64,000 nt of DNA from Mesorhizobium_K marinum (GTDB lineage Bacteria; Pseudomonadota; Alphaproteobacteria; Rhizobiales; Rhizobiaceae), in NCBI RefSeq assembly GCF_040813715.1, contig NZ_JBFOCH010000015.1. One strand, 5' to 3'. Under the pieces are notes generated by a model. It did no database searches, was not told the origin of the DNA, and saw only the letters and a program-made list of their open reading frames with translations. The translations under genes were made by a program, and so were the position numbers. Shown piece after piece: positions 27,319-36,460 of this stretch; the stretch's first letter is position 1, and each line of letters starts with the position of its first letter.

Positions 27319-28227
27319 ATGGTCCGGCTGATTAATGCGGGCATGGACAGTTCGAGCAAAACCTATGTCGTGGGACAGGCCGAGATCGCGGCGCGGCCGC
27401 TGGAGGCGGCGCTCTACCTCGTGGCGACGCCGATCGGAAACCTCGGCGACATCACGCTGCGCGCGCTGGAGACGCTGGCCGGCGCGGACGTGCTCGCCTG
27501 CGAGGACACCAGGGTGACGCGCGTGCTGCTCGACCGCTACGGCATCCGCCAGCGGCCGATCGCCTACCACGAGCACAACGCGGCGGAAGCCGGGCCGCGG
27601 CTGATCGCGGCGCTGGAGGAAGGCAAGAGCGTGGCGCTGGTGTCGGACGCCGGCACGCCGCTGGTGTCCGATCCGGGCTTCAGGCTGGTCGAGCAGGCGC
27701 AGGCAGCCGGCGTCAGGGTGGTGCCGGTGCCGGGTCCGTCGGCGGTGCTGGCGGCGCTGACGGCGTCCGGCCTGCCATCGGACGCCTTCCTGTTCGCCGG
27801 CTTCCTGCCGGTCAAGGACGGCCAGAAGCGGTCGCGGCTGGAAGAGCTTAAGGCCGCGCCCGCGACGCTCGTCTTCTTCGAATCGCCGCGGCGGCTTGCC
27901 GAGACGCTCGTCGCCATGGCCGAGGTCTATGGCGACAGGCGCGCGGCGATCGGGCGCGAGCTGACCAAGACCTTCGAGGAGATGCGCACCGGCACGCTGG
28001 CCAACCTTGCCGCGCACTATGCCGAGGCCGCCACGCCGAAGGGCGAGATCGTCGTCTGCGTCGGCCCGCCGCAGGGCAAGGCGGACAGCGTCGAGGACGT
28101 CGACCGGCTGCTGACGTCGCTCGCCGCCGAAATGCCGGCGTCGAAGGCGGCGGCGGAGGCCGCCAGGATGACCGGCCAGCCAAAGCAGGCGCTCTACCGC
28201 CGGCTGCTGGACCTGCGCGATGGCTGA
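27319..28227 (+). CDS. rsmI: 16S rRNA (cytidine(1402)-2'-O)-methyltransferase
   Basis: Methylates the 2'-OH of C1402 in the 16S rRNA decoding centre, using SAM. The tetrapyrrole-methylase fold shows YLVATPIGNLGDITLRALE, the SAM-binding LVSDAGTPLVSDPG, PVPGPSAVLAALTASGLP and VFFESPRRLAETL. The length is 302 residues from the ATG at 27319; a second ATG at 27343 gives 294 and is equally plausible. The stop overlaps the yraN start by 8 bases, a conserved coupling. Confidence 0.95.
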   Translation: MVRLINAGMDSSSKTYVVGQAEIAARPLEAALYLVATPIGNLGDITLRALETLAGADVLACEDTRVTRVLLDRYGIRQRPIAYHEHNAAEAGPRLIAALEEGKSVALVSDAGTPLVSDPGFRLVEQAQAAGVRVVPVPGPSAVLAALTASGLPSDAFLFAGFLPVKDGQKRSRLEELKAAPATLVFFESPRRLAETLVAMAEVYGDRRAAIGRELTKTFEEMRTGTLANLAAHYAEAATPKGEIVVCVGPPQGKADSVEDVDRLLTSLAAEMPASKAAAEAARMTGQPKQALYRRLLDLRDG

Positions 28228-28627
28228 CAAGCGCGCCGGGCGCGGACCCGATGCCGACGCGGCACTGAAGCTGCGCCGCAAGGCCTACCGGCGCGGACAT
28301 TCGAGCGAATGGCTGGCGGCGGCGGCGCTGATGCTCAAGGGATTTCGCATCGTCGCCAGGCGATACAGGACAAAACTCGGCGAGATCGACCTGATCGCAA
28401 GGCGCGGCGACCTCGTGCTGATCGTCGAGGTGAAGGCGCGCAGGACGCTGAGGGAGGCGATGGACGCCATCGCGCACCAGTCCGAACGGCGCATCGAGGG
28501 CGCCGCCGACCTCTGGCTCGTGCGCCAAGCCGACCATGCCAGGCTGTCGATGCGCTTCGACATGGTGGCCGTGCTGCCCTGGAGCTGGCCGGTGCATGTC
28601 GAGAACATTTTTCACGGCCGAGGTTGA
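28220..28627 (+). CDS. UPF0102 (YraN) family protein
   Basis: A 135-residue protein with the PD-(D/E)xK-like core of the UPF0102 family: SSEWLAAAALMLKGFRIVAR, then KLGEIDLIARRGDLVLIVEV followed by KARR. The GEID...EVK residues form the putative nuclease site. Its cellular role is unproven, although links to recombination have been proposed. It overlaps rsmI by 8 bases. In many relatives gshB follows next; here a DUF3297 gene does. Confidence 0.9.
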   Translation: MADKRAGRGPDADAALKLRRKAYRRGHSSEWLAAAALMLKGFRIVARRYRTKLGEIDLIARRGDLVLIVEVKARRTLREAMDAIAHQSERRIEGAADLWLVRQADHARLSMRFDMVAVLPWSWPVHVENIFHGRG

Positions 28628-28735
28628 GACGTCGGATGACGCCGGCTCGGCCGGCTGACGCCGGAAAAGCTTGAAACCTTGCCCGCAGCCGGCTATCGGC
28701 AGCCCGCCGCACGCGATGTGGCCAAGGAGACCACG

Positions 28736-28969
28736 ATGACGACCCTTCCCGACCGGCTGAGCAACGACCCCAGAAGCCCCTTCTACAACGAGGAACTCCT
28801 GGAGCGCGGCGTCGGCATCCGCTTCAACGGCAAGGAGCGCACGGACGTCAGCGAATATTGCGTGAGCGAAGGCTGGATCCGCGCGCAGGCCGGCAATTCC
28901 AAGGACCGCTTCGGCCAGCCGATGACGATCAAGCTCAAGGGCGTGGTGGAAGCGTTCGTGCCGGAGTGA
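28736..28969 (+). CDS. DUF3297 family protein
   Basis: A 77-residue soluble protein with the sequence typical of DUF3297: DRLSNDPRSPFYNEELLERG, then GIRFNGKERTDVSEYCVSEG, then PMTIKLKGVVEAFVPE at the end. The function is unknown. The family is usually 75-85 residues, so this is full length. I prefer the ATG at 28736 because the 19 residues encoded upstream are not family-like; AAGGAG precedes it closely. Confidence 0.85.
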   Translation: MTTLPDRLSNDPRSPFYNEELLERGVGIRFNGKERTDVSEYCVSEGWIRAQAGNSKDRFGQPMTIKLKGVVEAFVPE

Positions 28970-29017
28970 CGGAGCGGCCATCGCATCCGGCCTTGATCTG
29001 GATGCGGCGGGTGAGCC

Positions 29018-30385
29018 TCACCGCGCGCTCACCCGCATCGGCAGCCCGCCCTGCGGCTGCGTCGTCAGCTTCTGCACCGGCCATGGATCCGTCTGCGGCG
29101 TGGTGTCGAAGCGGAAGCGGCTCATCAGGACGGCAAGCGCGATGACGGCCTCCTGCATGGCGAAGCTCGCGCCGATGCAGACGCGCGGTCCCGCGCCGAA
29201 CGGCAGGTACTGGTAGCGGTCGATCTTCTCGCGGTTTCCCGGGTGGAACCGCGACGGCATGAAGGCGTCGGGGTTCTCCCAGAGTTTCCTGTGGCGGTGC
29301 ACGGTCCACGGCATCACCAGGACGGACGCTTTCGGTGGGATCCAGAGGTCGCGCCATTGCTCGGGGACGATGGGCTCGCGGTTGATCGACGGCGCCGGCG
29401 GATAGAGCCTGAGCGCTTCCTCGAAGGCGGCGCGCGCCAGCGGCATGGCGTCGACCCATTTCGTCGGGTCGGGCTCGCGCGCCAGGACGGCGTCGATCTC
29501 CCGCTCGATGGGCCCGCGCTCCCACGGCGATTCGGCGAGGCAGTAGAGCGTCCAGCCGAGCGCGCGCGCCGTCGTCTCGTGGCCGGCGCCGATGAAGGTG
29601 ATGATATTGTCCTCGACCTCGCCGCGCGTCAGGCCGCCCGGTCCCTCGGCGCGCAGCAGGAGGGTCAGGAAATCCTCGGGCGCGCCGTCGGGATCGCTGG
29701 CCATGCGGGCACGGCGCATCTCCATCGTGTCGGCGACGATCTTGCGGAAATAGGCCATCGTCTTGCGGCCGCGGATGCGGGTGAGGCGCGGAAGCCATTC
29801 GGGCGCGCGCAGCAGGTCGAGCGGGTCGACGCGGCCCATCGTCTCGAACAGCCGGTCGATCTGGTGGGCGAAGCTGCCGGGCTCGCCCGCGATCTCGCCC
29901 GAGAACAGCGTCTCGGCGAGGATGTCGTAGGTGAGGTTGGTCATGTCGACGGCGATGTCGTGCACGCCGCCGCCCTCGTAGCGGTCGGCGAAGGCTTTCG
30001 TGCGCTCGAGCATCGGCCCGGCGAAGCCGAAGATGTGGCGTGGCGTGAAGACGGGCGCCATCGCCTTGCGCGAGCGCTTCCACACGTCGCCCTCGGCCGT
30101 CAGCAGCCCGTCGCGCAGGATCGGGCGCAGGATCAGCTGGCGCACCGTTGCCATCCTGTAGTTCTTCGCGTTGTCGACGAGCACGTGGCGGATCAGCGCG
30201 GGATCGTTGGCGACGACCAGCGGCCCGCCGACGCCGCTGACCGAAACCCAGGGTTCGTTGTAGGAGGGCTCGCCCCACAGTTCGAGCGGGTTCTTGTAGA
30301 CGATGCGCATCATCTGCAGCATCGAGGGCGGCTCGGTGCGCGGCGAAGGCGCCGGCGGAACGAAGGGGGTGGGCGTCCTGTCCAT
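29018..30385 (-). CDS. Cytochrome P450
   Basis: A 455-residue soluble bacterial P450. The I-helix oxygen-activation motif is FIGAGHETTARALGWTLYC, the K-helix ExxR is EEALRLYPP, and the heme-thiolate loop FGAGPRVCIG puts the Cys at about residue 403. The overall pattern (GDVWKRSRKAMAPVFTPRHI) resembles the fatty-acid/alkane-hydroxylating CYP102/CYP4-like side of the family more than camphor-type P450s. No ferredoxin or reductase gene is adjacent. The ATG at 30385 (MDRTPTPFVPP) is taken; a longer frame upstream has no P450 features. It is divergent from gyrB. Confidence 0.92.
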   Translation of the reverse strand: MDRTPTPFVPPAPSPRTEPPSMLQMMRIVYKNPLELWGEPSYNEPWVSVSGVGGPLVVANDPALIRHVLVDNAKNYRMATVRQLILRPILRDGLLTAEGDVWKRSRKAMAPVFTPRHIFGFAGPMLERTKAFADRYEGGGVHDIAVDMTNLTYDILAETLFSGEIAGEPGSFAHQIDRLFETMGRVDPLDLLRAPEWLPRLTRIRGRKTMAYFRKIVADTMEMRRARMASDPDGAPEDFLTLLLRAEGPGGLTRGEVEDNIITFIGAGHETTARALGWTLYCLAESPWERGPIEREIDAVLAREPDPTKWVDAMPLARAAFEEALRLYPPAPSINREPIVPEQWRDLWIPPKASVLVMPWTVHRHRKLWENPDAFMPSRFHPGNREKIDRYQYLPFGAGPRVCIGASFAMQEAVIALAVLMSRFRFDTTPQTDPWPVQKLTTQPQGGLPMRVSAR

Positions 30386-30524
30386 GATCTTTTCCGCGTG
30401 TCTCGCCAGATGTAGTACGCGCCGCCGCCGACGGCCATACGCGGGCGCCGGCCGGCCGCGCGGGCGGCCGAATCCCGGAGCGTTCGGCCATACCGGGTTT
30501 TCCCAAGGCGAAACGCCTGTAAAC

Positions 30525-30553
30525 CTTGGAAAAACCACCTTTCGGACCTATAT
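30525..30553 (+). promoter_or_regulatory. gyrB promoter
   Basis: CTTGGA (30525-30530), 17-base spacer, CTATAT (30548-30553). This nearly matches the rhizobial sigma-70 consensus CTTGAC-N17-CTATAT. The expected start near 30560 leaves a leader of about 70 bases before the gyrB ATG. Confidence 0.75.
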
Positions 30554-30628
30554 CTGGAGCATGTCCAGCCGCCCGATTCGGGGCCGGTGATCGCCGCATT
30601 TTCCGCAGCAGTCCGACGAAAGCATTTC

Positions 30629-33100
30629 ATGACCGACCAGACCGAGAACGTTTCCGGCGCGGGCACCGACTACGGCGCCGATTCCATCAAGGTTTTGAAG
30701 GGGTTGGATGCCGTCCGCAAACGCCCCGGCATGTATATCGGCGACACCGACGACGGCTCGGGCCTGCACCACATGGTGTACGAGGTCGTCGACAATGCGA
30801 TCGACGAGGCGCTGGCCGGCCATGCCGACCTCGTGACGGTGACGCTGAACCCCGACGGCTCCTGCACAGTGACCGACAACGGGCGCGGGATTCCGACCGA
30901 TATCCACCCCTCGGAGGGGATTTCCGCAGCGGAAGTCATCATGACGCAGCTGCATGCCGGCGGCAAATTCGACCAGAACTCCTACAAGGTGTCGGGCGGC
31001 CTGCACGGCGTCGGCGTCTCGGTCGTCAACGCGCTGTCGTCCTGGTTGCGGCTGAAGATCCGCCGCAACGGCACCATCCACGAGATGAGCTTCACGCACG
31101 GCAATCCCGACGGGCCGCTGGCGGCGACCGGCGCCTACCAGGAGGACAAGCAGCCCGGCGTCAACGAGGGGCGCTCGGGCAGCGAGGTCACCTTCATGCC
31201 GTCGAGCGAGACCTTCACCATGGTCGAGTTCGACTATTCGACGCTCGAGCACCGGCTGCGCGAGCTGGCGCTCTTGAATTCCGGCGTGCGCATCGTGCTG
31301 ACCGACGCGCGCCATGCCGACGTGAAGTCGCTGGAACTGCTCTACGACGGCGGCCTGATCGAGTTCGTGAAATATCTCGACCGCGCCAAGAAGCCGCTGA
31401 TCGCCCAGCCGATCGCCATCAGGGCCGAACGGGACGGCATTTCCGTCGAGGTCGCGATGTGGTGGAACGACAGCTATCACGAGAACGTGCTGGCCTTCAC
31501 CAACAACATCCCGCAGCGCGACGGCGGCACGCACCTTGCCGGCTTCCGCGGCGCGCTGACCCGGCAGATCACCGGCTACGGCGAGACGTCTGGGCTGACC
31601 AAGAAGGAAAAGGTCTCGCTGACGGGCGACGACTGCCGCGAGGGGCTGACGGCCGTGCTGTCGGTCAAGGTCCCGGATCCGAAGTTCTCGTCGCAGACCA
31701 AGGACAAGCTGGTGTCGTCGGAAGTGCGGCCGGTGGTCGAGAGCCTGGTCAACGAGGCGCTGGGCACCTGGCTCGAGGAGCATCCGTCGGAGGGCAAGGT
31801 CGTCGTCGAGAAGGTGATCCAGGCGGCCGCGGCCCGCGAGGCGGCGCGCAAGGCGCGCGACATCACCCGCAAGACGACGCTCGGCGTGACGTCGCTGCCC
31901 GGCAAGCTCGCCGACTGCCAGGAGCGCGACCCCGCGAAGTCCGAACTGTTCATCGTCGAGGGCGACTCGGCGGGCGGCTCGGCCAAGGGCGGGCGTTCGC
32001 GCCAGAACCAGGCGATCCTGCCGCTGCGCGGCAAGATCCTGAACGTCGAGCGCGTGCGCTTCGACCGCATGCTCAGCTCCGACATGATCGGCACGATGAT
32101 CACCGCGCTCGGCACCGGCATCGGCAGCGACGAGTTCAACCCGGACAAGCTGCGCTACCACAAGATCATCATCATGACCGACGCCGACGTGGATGGCGCG
32201 CATATCAGGACGCTGCTGCTCACCTTCTTCTTCCGGCAGATGCCGGCGCTGATCGAGCGCGGCCACCTCTACATAGCGCAGCCGCCGCTCTACAAGGTGA
32301 GCCGTGGCAAGAGCTCGCAGTATCTCAAGGACGAGCAGGCCTTCGAGGAATACCTGATCGGGATCGGCCTGGAAGAGGCGACGCTGGTGCTCGGCAACGG
32401 CGAGGCGCGCGCCGGCCAGGATCTTCGCGCCGTCGTGGACGATGCGCTCGCCGTTCGCTCGCTGATCAACGGGCTGCACACGCGCTACAACCGCTCGGTG
32501 GTCGAGCAGGCGGCGATCGCCGGGGCGCTGAACGCCTCGGTCCTCACCGACCTCGGTGCCGCGGCCAAGATGGCCGAGACCGTCGCGGCAAGGCTGGACG
32601 CGATCGCCGAGGACACCGAGCGCGGCTGGACCGGACGGCTCTCGCCGTCGAACGAAGGCAGCGGCGGTTATGTGTTCGAGCGCACCGTGCGCGGCGTCAA
32701 GGAATTCGCGCAGCTCGACGTGGCGCTGATCAACTCGGCCGACGCGCGCGCTCTCGACCGCTACGCGGCGCGCCTGGGCGAGGTCTATGCGCAGTCACCG
32801 CTCCTGAAGCGCAAGGAGATGTCGGAACGGGTTTCCGGGCCGCTCGCCCTGCTCGACGCCGTCTTCGCGACCGGCCGCAAGGGCCTGACGATGCAGCGCT
32901 ACAAGGGCCTCGGCGAGATGAACGCCGAGCAGCTGTGGGAAACCACGCTCGATCCGAACGTGCGCTCCCTGCTGCAGGTCAAGGTGAACGACGGCACCGA
33001 CGCCGACTCGCTGTTCTCGCGCCTGATGGGCGACGAGGTCGAGCCGCGCCGCGAGTTCATCCAGGAAAACGCGCTGAGCGTGGCCAACCTGGACGTCTGA
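30629..33100 (+). CDS. gyrB: DNA gyrase subunit B
   Basis: ATPase/TOPRIM subunit of the type II topoisomerase that introduces negative supercoils. The 823-residue protein shows the GHKL ATPase motifs (YEVVDNAIDEALAGHAD, DNGRGIPTD, GGLHGVGVSVVNALS), the TOPRIM acidic motifs (IVEGDSAGGSAKGGRSRQNQ, MTDADVDGAHI) and the C-terminal MQRYKGLGEMNAEQLWETTL. Length and motifs are standard. The ATG at 30629 gives MTDQTENVSGAGTDYGADSI; the upstream in-frame ATG at 30587 is not supported. It carries a consensus promoter and is followed by tex. Confidence 0.98.
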   Translation: MTDQTENVSGAGTDYGADSIKVLKGLDAVRKRPGMYIGDTDDGSGLHHMVYEVVDNAIDEALAGHADLVTVTLNPDGSCTVTDNGRGIPTDIHPSEGISAAEVIMTQLHAGGKFDQNSYKVSGGLHGVGVSVVNALSSWLRLKIRRNGTIHEMSFTHGNPDGPLAATGAYQEDKQPGVNEGRSGSEVTFMPSSETFTMVEFDYSTLEHRLRELALLNSGVRIVLTDARHADVKSLELLYDGGLIEFVKYLDRAKKPLIAQPIAIRAERDGISVEVAMWWNDSYHENVLAFTNNIPQRDGGTHLAGFRGALTRQITGYGETSGLTKKEKVSLTGDDCREGLTAVLSVKVPDPKFSSQTKDKLVSSEVRPVVESLVNEALGTWLEEHPSEGKVVVEKVIQAAAAREAARKARDITRKTTLGVTSLPGKLADCQERDPAKSELFIVEGDSAGGSAKGGRSRQNQAILPLRGKILNVERVRFDRMLSSDMIGTMITALGTGIGSDEFNPDKLRYHKIIIMTDADVDGAHIRTLLLTFFFRQMPALIERGHLYIAQPPLYKVSRGKSSQYLKDEQAFEEYLIGIGLEEATLVLGNGEARAGQDLRAVVDDALAVRSLINGLHTRYNRSVVEQAAIAGALNASVLTDLGAAAKMAETVAARLDAIAEDTERGWTGRLSPSNEGSGGYVFERTVRGVKEFAQLDVALINSADARALDRYAARLGEVYAQSPLLKRKEMSERVSGPLALLDAVFATGRKGLTMQRYKGLGEMNAEQLWETTLDPNVRSLLQVKVNDGTDADSLFSRLMGDEVEPRREFIQENALSVANLDV

Positions 33101-33234
33101 GGTCGGCCGCCAGGCACGGCGCGGCCCGCCGGGTTCGCGCCGCCCGCTTCCTTCGCATGGACGACGCCGGCGGATGCCGCTTCATCCGTCCCGCGTCCGA
33201 TGCCGCCCAACAGAATGAAACAGGATTCCGTTCG

Positions 33235-35565
33235 ATGAACGCTACCGAGCAGAGGATCGCCGCCGTCATCGCCGGCGAGATCGGCGCCAGCGTCAGCCAG
33301 GTGGCGGCGGCCACCGCGCTGCTCGACGAAGGCGCGACCGTGCCCTTCGTCGCCCGCTACCGCAAGGAGGCGACCGGCGGGCTCGACGACACGCAACTGC
33401 GCATGCTGGCCGAGCGGCTGGCCTATCTGCGCGACTTCGAGGCGCGCCGCGCGTCGATCGTCCAGGAGATCACCAGCCAGGGCAAGATGACCGACGACCT
33501 GGCCGGCAAGCTGGCCGCGGCCGCCACCAAGTCGGAGATCGAGGATCTCTACGCGCCCTTCAAGCCGAAGCGCCGCACGCGCGCCGAGATCGCGCGCGAG
33601 CGCGGCCTGCAGCCTCTCGCCGACCTGATCTTCGACGACCGCAGCACCGATCCGCAGAAGGCCGCCGAGCGTTTCGTCGCCGGCGAGGTGGCGGACGCCA
33701 AGGCGGCGCTCGACGGCGCGCGCGACATCCTGGCCGAACGCTTCGCCGAGGAGGCGGAGCTTGTCGGCCGGCTGCGCGGCTACATGAAGGACAATGCGGT
33801 CGTCGTGGCCAAGGTGCTCGACGGCAAGGCGGAGGCCGGCGCCAAGTTTTCCGACTATTTCGACTATTCCGAGAAATGGTCGACGGTGCCGAGCCACCGC
33901 GCGCTGGCCATCTTCCGTGGCCGCAACGACGACGTGCTGTCGGTCGAGATCGTCGTCGATGCCGGCGACACGTCGCCGGTCAGGCCGGTGGAGCGGATGA
34001 TCGCCCACGCCTTCTCGATCGGCGGCGCGTCGGCGGCCGACGCCTGGCTGATGCAGGTCGTCGGCTGGACATGGCGGGTGAAGCTGTCGCTGCAGATGAC
34101 GCTCGACCTGACGCGCGACCTGCGCGAGCGCGCCGAGGAAGAGGCGATCCGCGTCTTCGCGCGCAACCTGAAGGACCTGATGCTGGCGGCGCCCGCCGGC
34201 ACGCGGCCGACGCTCGGGCTCGATCCCGGCATCCGCACCGGCGTGAAGGTGGCGGCGCTGGACGCAACCGGCAAGGTGCTGGAGACAACCACGATCTATC
34301 CGTTCCAGCCGAAGAACGACGTGCGCGGCGCGCAGGCGGAACTCGCCCGCCTGATCGTGAAGCACGGGATCGAATTGATCGCCATCGGCAACGGCACGGC
34401 GAGCCGCGAGACCGAGAAGCTGGTGGGCGACCTCCTGGCCGACATGCCGGCGCCGAAGCCGACCAAGGTGATCGTGTCGGAGGCCGGCGCCTCGGTCTAT
34501 TCGGCCTCCGAACTGGCGGCCGCCGAATTTCCCGGCCTCGACGTCTCGCTGCGCGGCGCGATCTCGATCGGCCGCCGCCTGCAGGATCCGCTTGCCGAAC
34601 TGGTGAAGGTGGAGCCGAAGGCGATCGGCGTCGGCCAGTACCAGCACGACGTCGACCAGTATCGCCTGGCGAAGGCGCTCGACGCGGTGGTCGAGGACGC
34701 GGTGAACGGCGTCGGTGTCGACCTCAACACGGCGTCGGCCCCGCTGCTTGCCCGCGTGTCGGGCCTCGGCCAGTCGGTCGCCGAGGCGATCGTCCTGCAC
34801 CGCGACACGCAGGGACCGTTCCGGAGCCGCGGCGAACTGCTGTCGGTGCCCCGGCTCGGCGCGCGCACCTTCGAGCAATGCGCCGGCTTCCTGCGCATCC
34901 GCGACGGCCAGGAGGCGCTCGACGCCTCGTCGGTGCACCCGGAGGCCTATCCGGTGGCGCGAAAGATCGTGGCGGCCTGCGGGCGCGACATCCGCGCGCT
35001 GATGGGCGACGGGGCTGCGCTGCGCAAGCTCGAACCCCAGGTTTTCGTCGACGAGCGCTTCGGCCTGCCGACGGTGAAGGACATTCTTGCCGAGCTGGAG
35101 AAGCCCGGCCGCGACCCGCGCCCGAGCTTCAAGACGGCGACCTTCGCCGACGGGATCGACGACATCAAGGACCTGAAGCCCGGCATGCTGCTGGAGGGGA
35201 CGGTGACCAACGTCGCCGCCTTCGGCGCCTTCGTGGACGTCGGCGTGCACCAGGACGGGCGGGTGCATGTCTCACAGATCGCCGACCGCTTCGTGAAGGA
35301 CCCGAACGAGGTGGTGAAGGTCGGCCAGGTGGTCAAGGTGAAGGTCGTCGAGGTCGACGTCGCCCGCAAGCGGATCGGCCTGTCGATGCGCAAGGACGCC
35401 GGCGCGGGCGGGCGCGACGGCCAGGGCGCCGGACCGAACCGGGGGGCGCGCAATGACGGGCGCGCAAACAACGCGGCCAAGGGCGGCGGCAACCGCAAGC
35501 CCGCGCAGGAACAGAAGTCGCTGGGCGGGCTTGGCGAGGCGCTTTTGAGGGCTCAGAAGCGCTGA
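33235..35565 (+). CDS. tex: Tex-family RNA-binding transcription accessory protein
   Basis: A 776-residue protein with Tex architecture: N-terminal helical region (AATALLDEGATVPFVARYRK), a YqgF/RNase H-like domain (TLGLDPGIRTGVKVAALDAT), helix-hairpin-helix pairs (VGVDLNTASAPLLARVSGLG) and a C-terminal S1 domain (GMLLEGTVTNVAAFGAFVDV). Tex contacts RNA polymerase and RNA and affects transcription. The last 60 residues form a Gly/Asn/Arg-rich basic tail ending EALLRAQKR, a variable RNA-binding extension. It lies 134 bases after gyrB. Confidence 0.95.
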   Translation: MNATEQRIAAVIAGEIGASVSQVAAATALLDEGATVPFVARYRKEATGGLDDTQLRMLAERLAYLRDFEARRASIVQEITSQGKMTDDLAGKLAAAATKSEIEDLYAPFKPKRRTRAEIARERGLQPLADLIFDDRSTDPQKAAERFVAGEVADAKAALDGARDILAERFAEEAELVGRLRGYMKDNAVVVAKVLDGKAEAGAKFSDYFDYSEKWSTVPSHRALAIFRGRNDDVLSVEIVVDAGDTSPVRPVERMIAHAFSIGGASAADAWLMQVVGWTWRVKLSLQMTLDLTRDLRERAEEEAIRVFARNLKDLMLAAPAGTRPTLGLDPGIRTGVKVAALDATGKVLETTTIYPFQPKNDVRGAQAELARLIVKHGIELIAIGNGTASRETEKLVGDLLADMPAPKPTKVIVSEAGASVYSASELAAAEFPGLDVSLRGAISIGRRLQDPLAELVKVEPKAIGVGQYQHDVDQYRLAKALDAVVEDAVNGVGVDLNTASAPLLARVSGLGQSVAEAIVLHRDTQGPFRSRGELLSVPRLGARTFEQCAGFLRIRDGQEALDASSVHPEAYPVARKIVAACGRDIRALMGDGAALRKLEPQVFVDERFGLPTVKDILAELEKPGRDPRPSFKTATFADGIDDIKDLKPGMLLEGTVTNVAAFGAFVDVGVHQDGRVHVSQIADRFVKDPNEVVKVGQVVKVKVVEVDVARKRIGLSMRKDAGAGGRDGQGAGPNRGARNDGRANNAAKGGGNRKPAQEQKSLGGLGEALLRAQKR

Positions 35566-35571
35566 CTGCGG

Positions 35572-35597
35572 ATCGCCCCGGGCAAGCCCGGGGCGAT
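35572..35597. terminator. Perfect 12-bp hairpin between tex and gst
   Basis: ATCGCCCCGGGC (35572-35583), AA, GCCCGGGGCGAT (35586-35597), placed between convergent stops at 35565 and 35610. It is probably a bidirectional terminator; neither side has a T-run. Confidence 0.6.
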
Positions 35598-35609
35598 GTC
35601 AGTAGCTGG

Positions 35610-36321
35610 TCAGGCAAGGCCCTCGGCGCGCAGGGCCTGCTGTACGGCCGGGCGGGCGCCCACCGTCCCGAGAAAGCGCTGGATATTGGCGAAGGACGAC
35701 AGGTCGATGCCGACCAGCCGTGCCCAGCCGAGGATGGTCCAGAGATAGGCGTCGGCGGCGGTGAAGACCTCGCCCGTCAGGTAGGGGCGGCCTTCCAGCT
35801 TGCCGTCGACATAGGCAAGGCGCCTGCCGAGCAGTTCGCGGTTGATTTCCTTGGTGGCCTCGGGCGTGTTNATCATCGCCCGTCAGGTAGGGACGGCCTT
35901 CCAGCTTGCCGTCGACATAGGCAAGGCGCCTGCCGAGCAGTTCGCGGTTGATTTCCTTGGTGGCCTCGGGCGTGTTGGGTTTGAAGAAGGAGCCGAAGAC
36001 CTTGTGCAGTTCGGTGGCGACGAAGGCGAGCCACTGCTGCACGCGATAGCGTTCCATGACCCCGGCAGCCGGCATTAGGCCGGTCTCCGGCTTCTGGTCG
36101 GCGAGGTACTGCACCAGTACCGAGGCTTCGGTCATCAGCTCGCCGTCCGGCAGGACCAGCGCCGGCACGTAGCCGTTCGGGTTGGTGTCGAGGAAGTTGG
36201 TGTCGGCTTCCGTGGATTTCGTCTTGCCGTCCACCTTGACGAGCTCGAGGTCGAGGCCGGCCTCGCGGGCGACGATATGCGGCGCGAGTGAACAGGCGCC
36301 GGGCATGTAGAAGAGTTTCAT
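35610..36321 (-). CDS. gst: Glutathione S-transferase, with assembly join
   Basis: Cytosolic GST of the beta-class type. The N-terminal thioredoxin-like domain has MKLFYMPGACSLAPHIVARE, with the beta-class Cys10, and the glutathione-binding NGYVPALVLPDGELMTEASV. The C-terminal helical domain ends in EVFTAADAYLWTILGWARLV. An N at 35871 with about 100 duplicated bases breaks the frame. Removing 106 bases gives 201 residues, the family length. It is convergent with tex. Confidence 0.9.
35771..35976. repeat. Unmerged contig ends around N at 35871
   Basis: Bases 35771-35870 recur as 35877-35976 with one mismatch, inside gst. Confidence 0.9.
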
Positions 36322-36460
36322 TTTTTGGAAGGGCTCCGGATGATGGATGCGGGCGCCTTCGCATGCGCGCGGCGGCGTGCATAGGGCAGTTTCGGTGAAC
36401 GCTATGTCTCGGCGGCTGTTGCGACAAATGGCGCCGCCACGATGCGGCGACCTGGGCGCC

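Noticed and set aside
30526..33234. Very long plus-strand frame covering gyrB and joining tex
   Set aside because: The part before 33235 is the out-of-frame shadow of gyrB; only the part from 33235 has Tex motifs.
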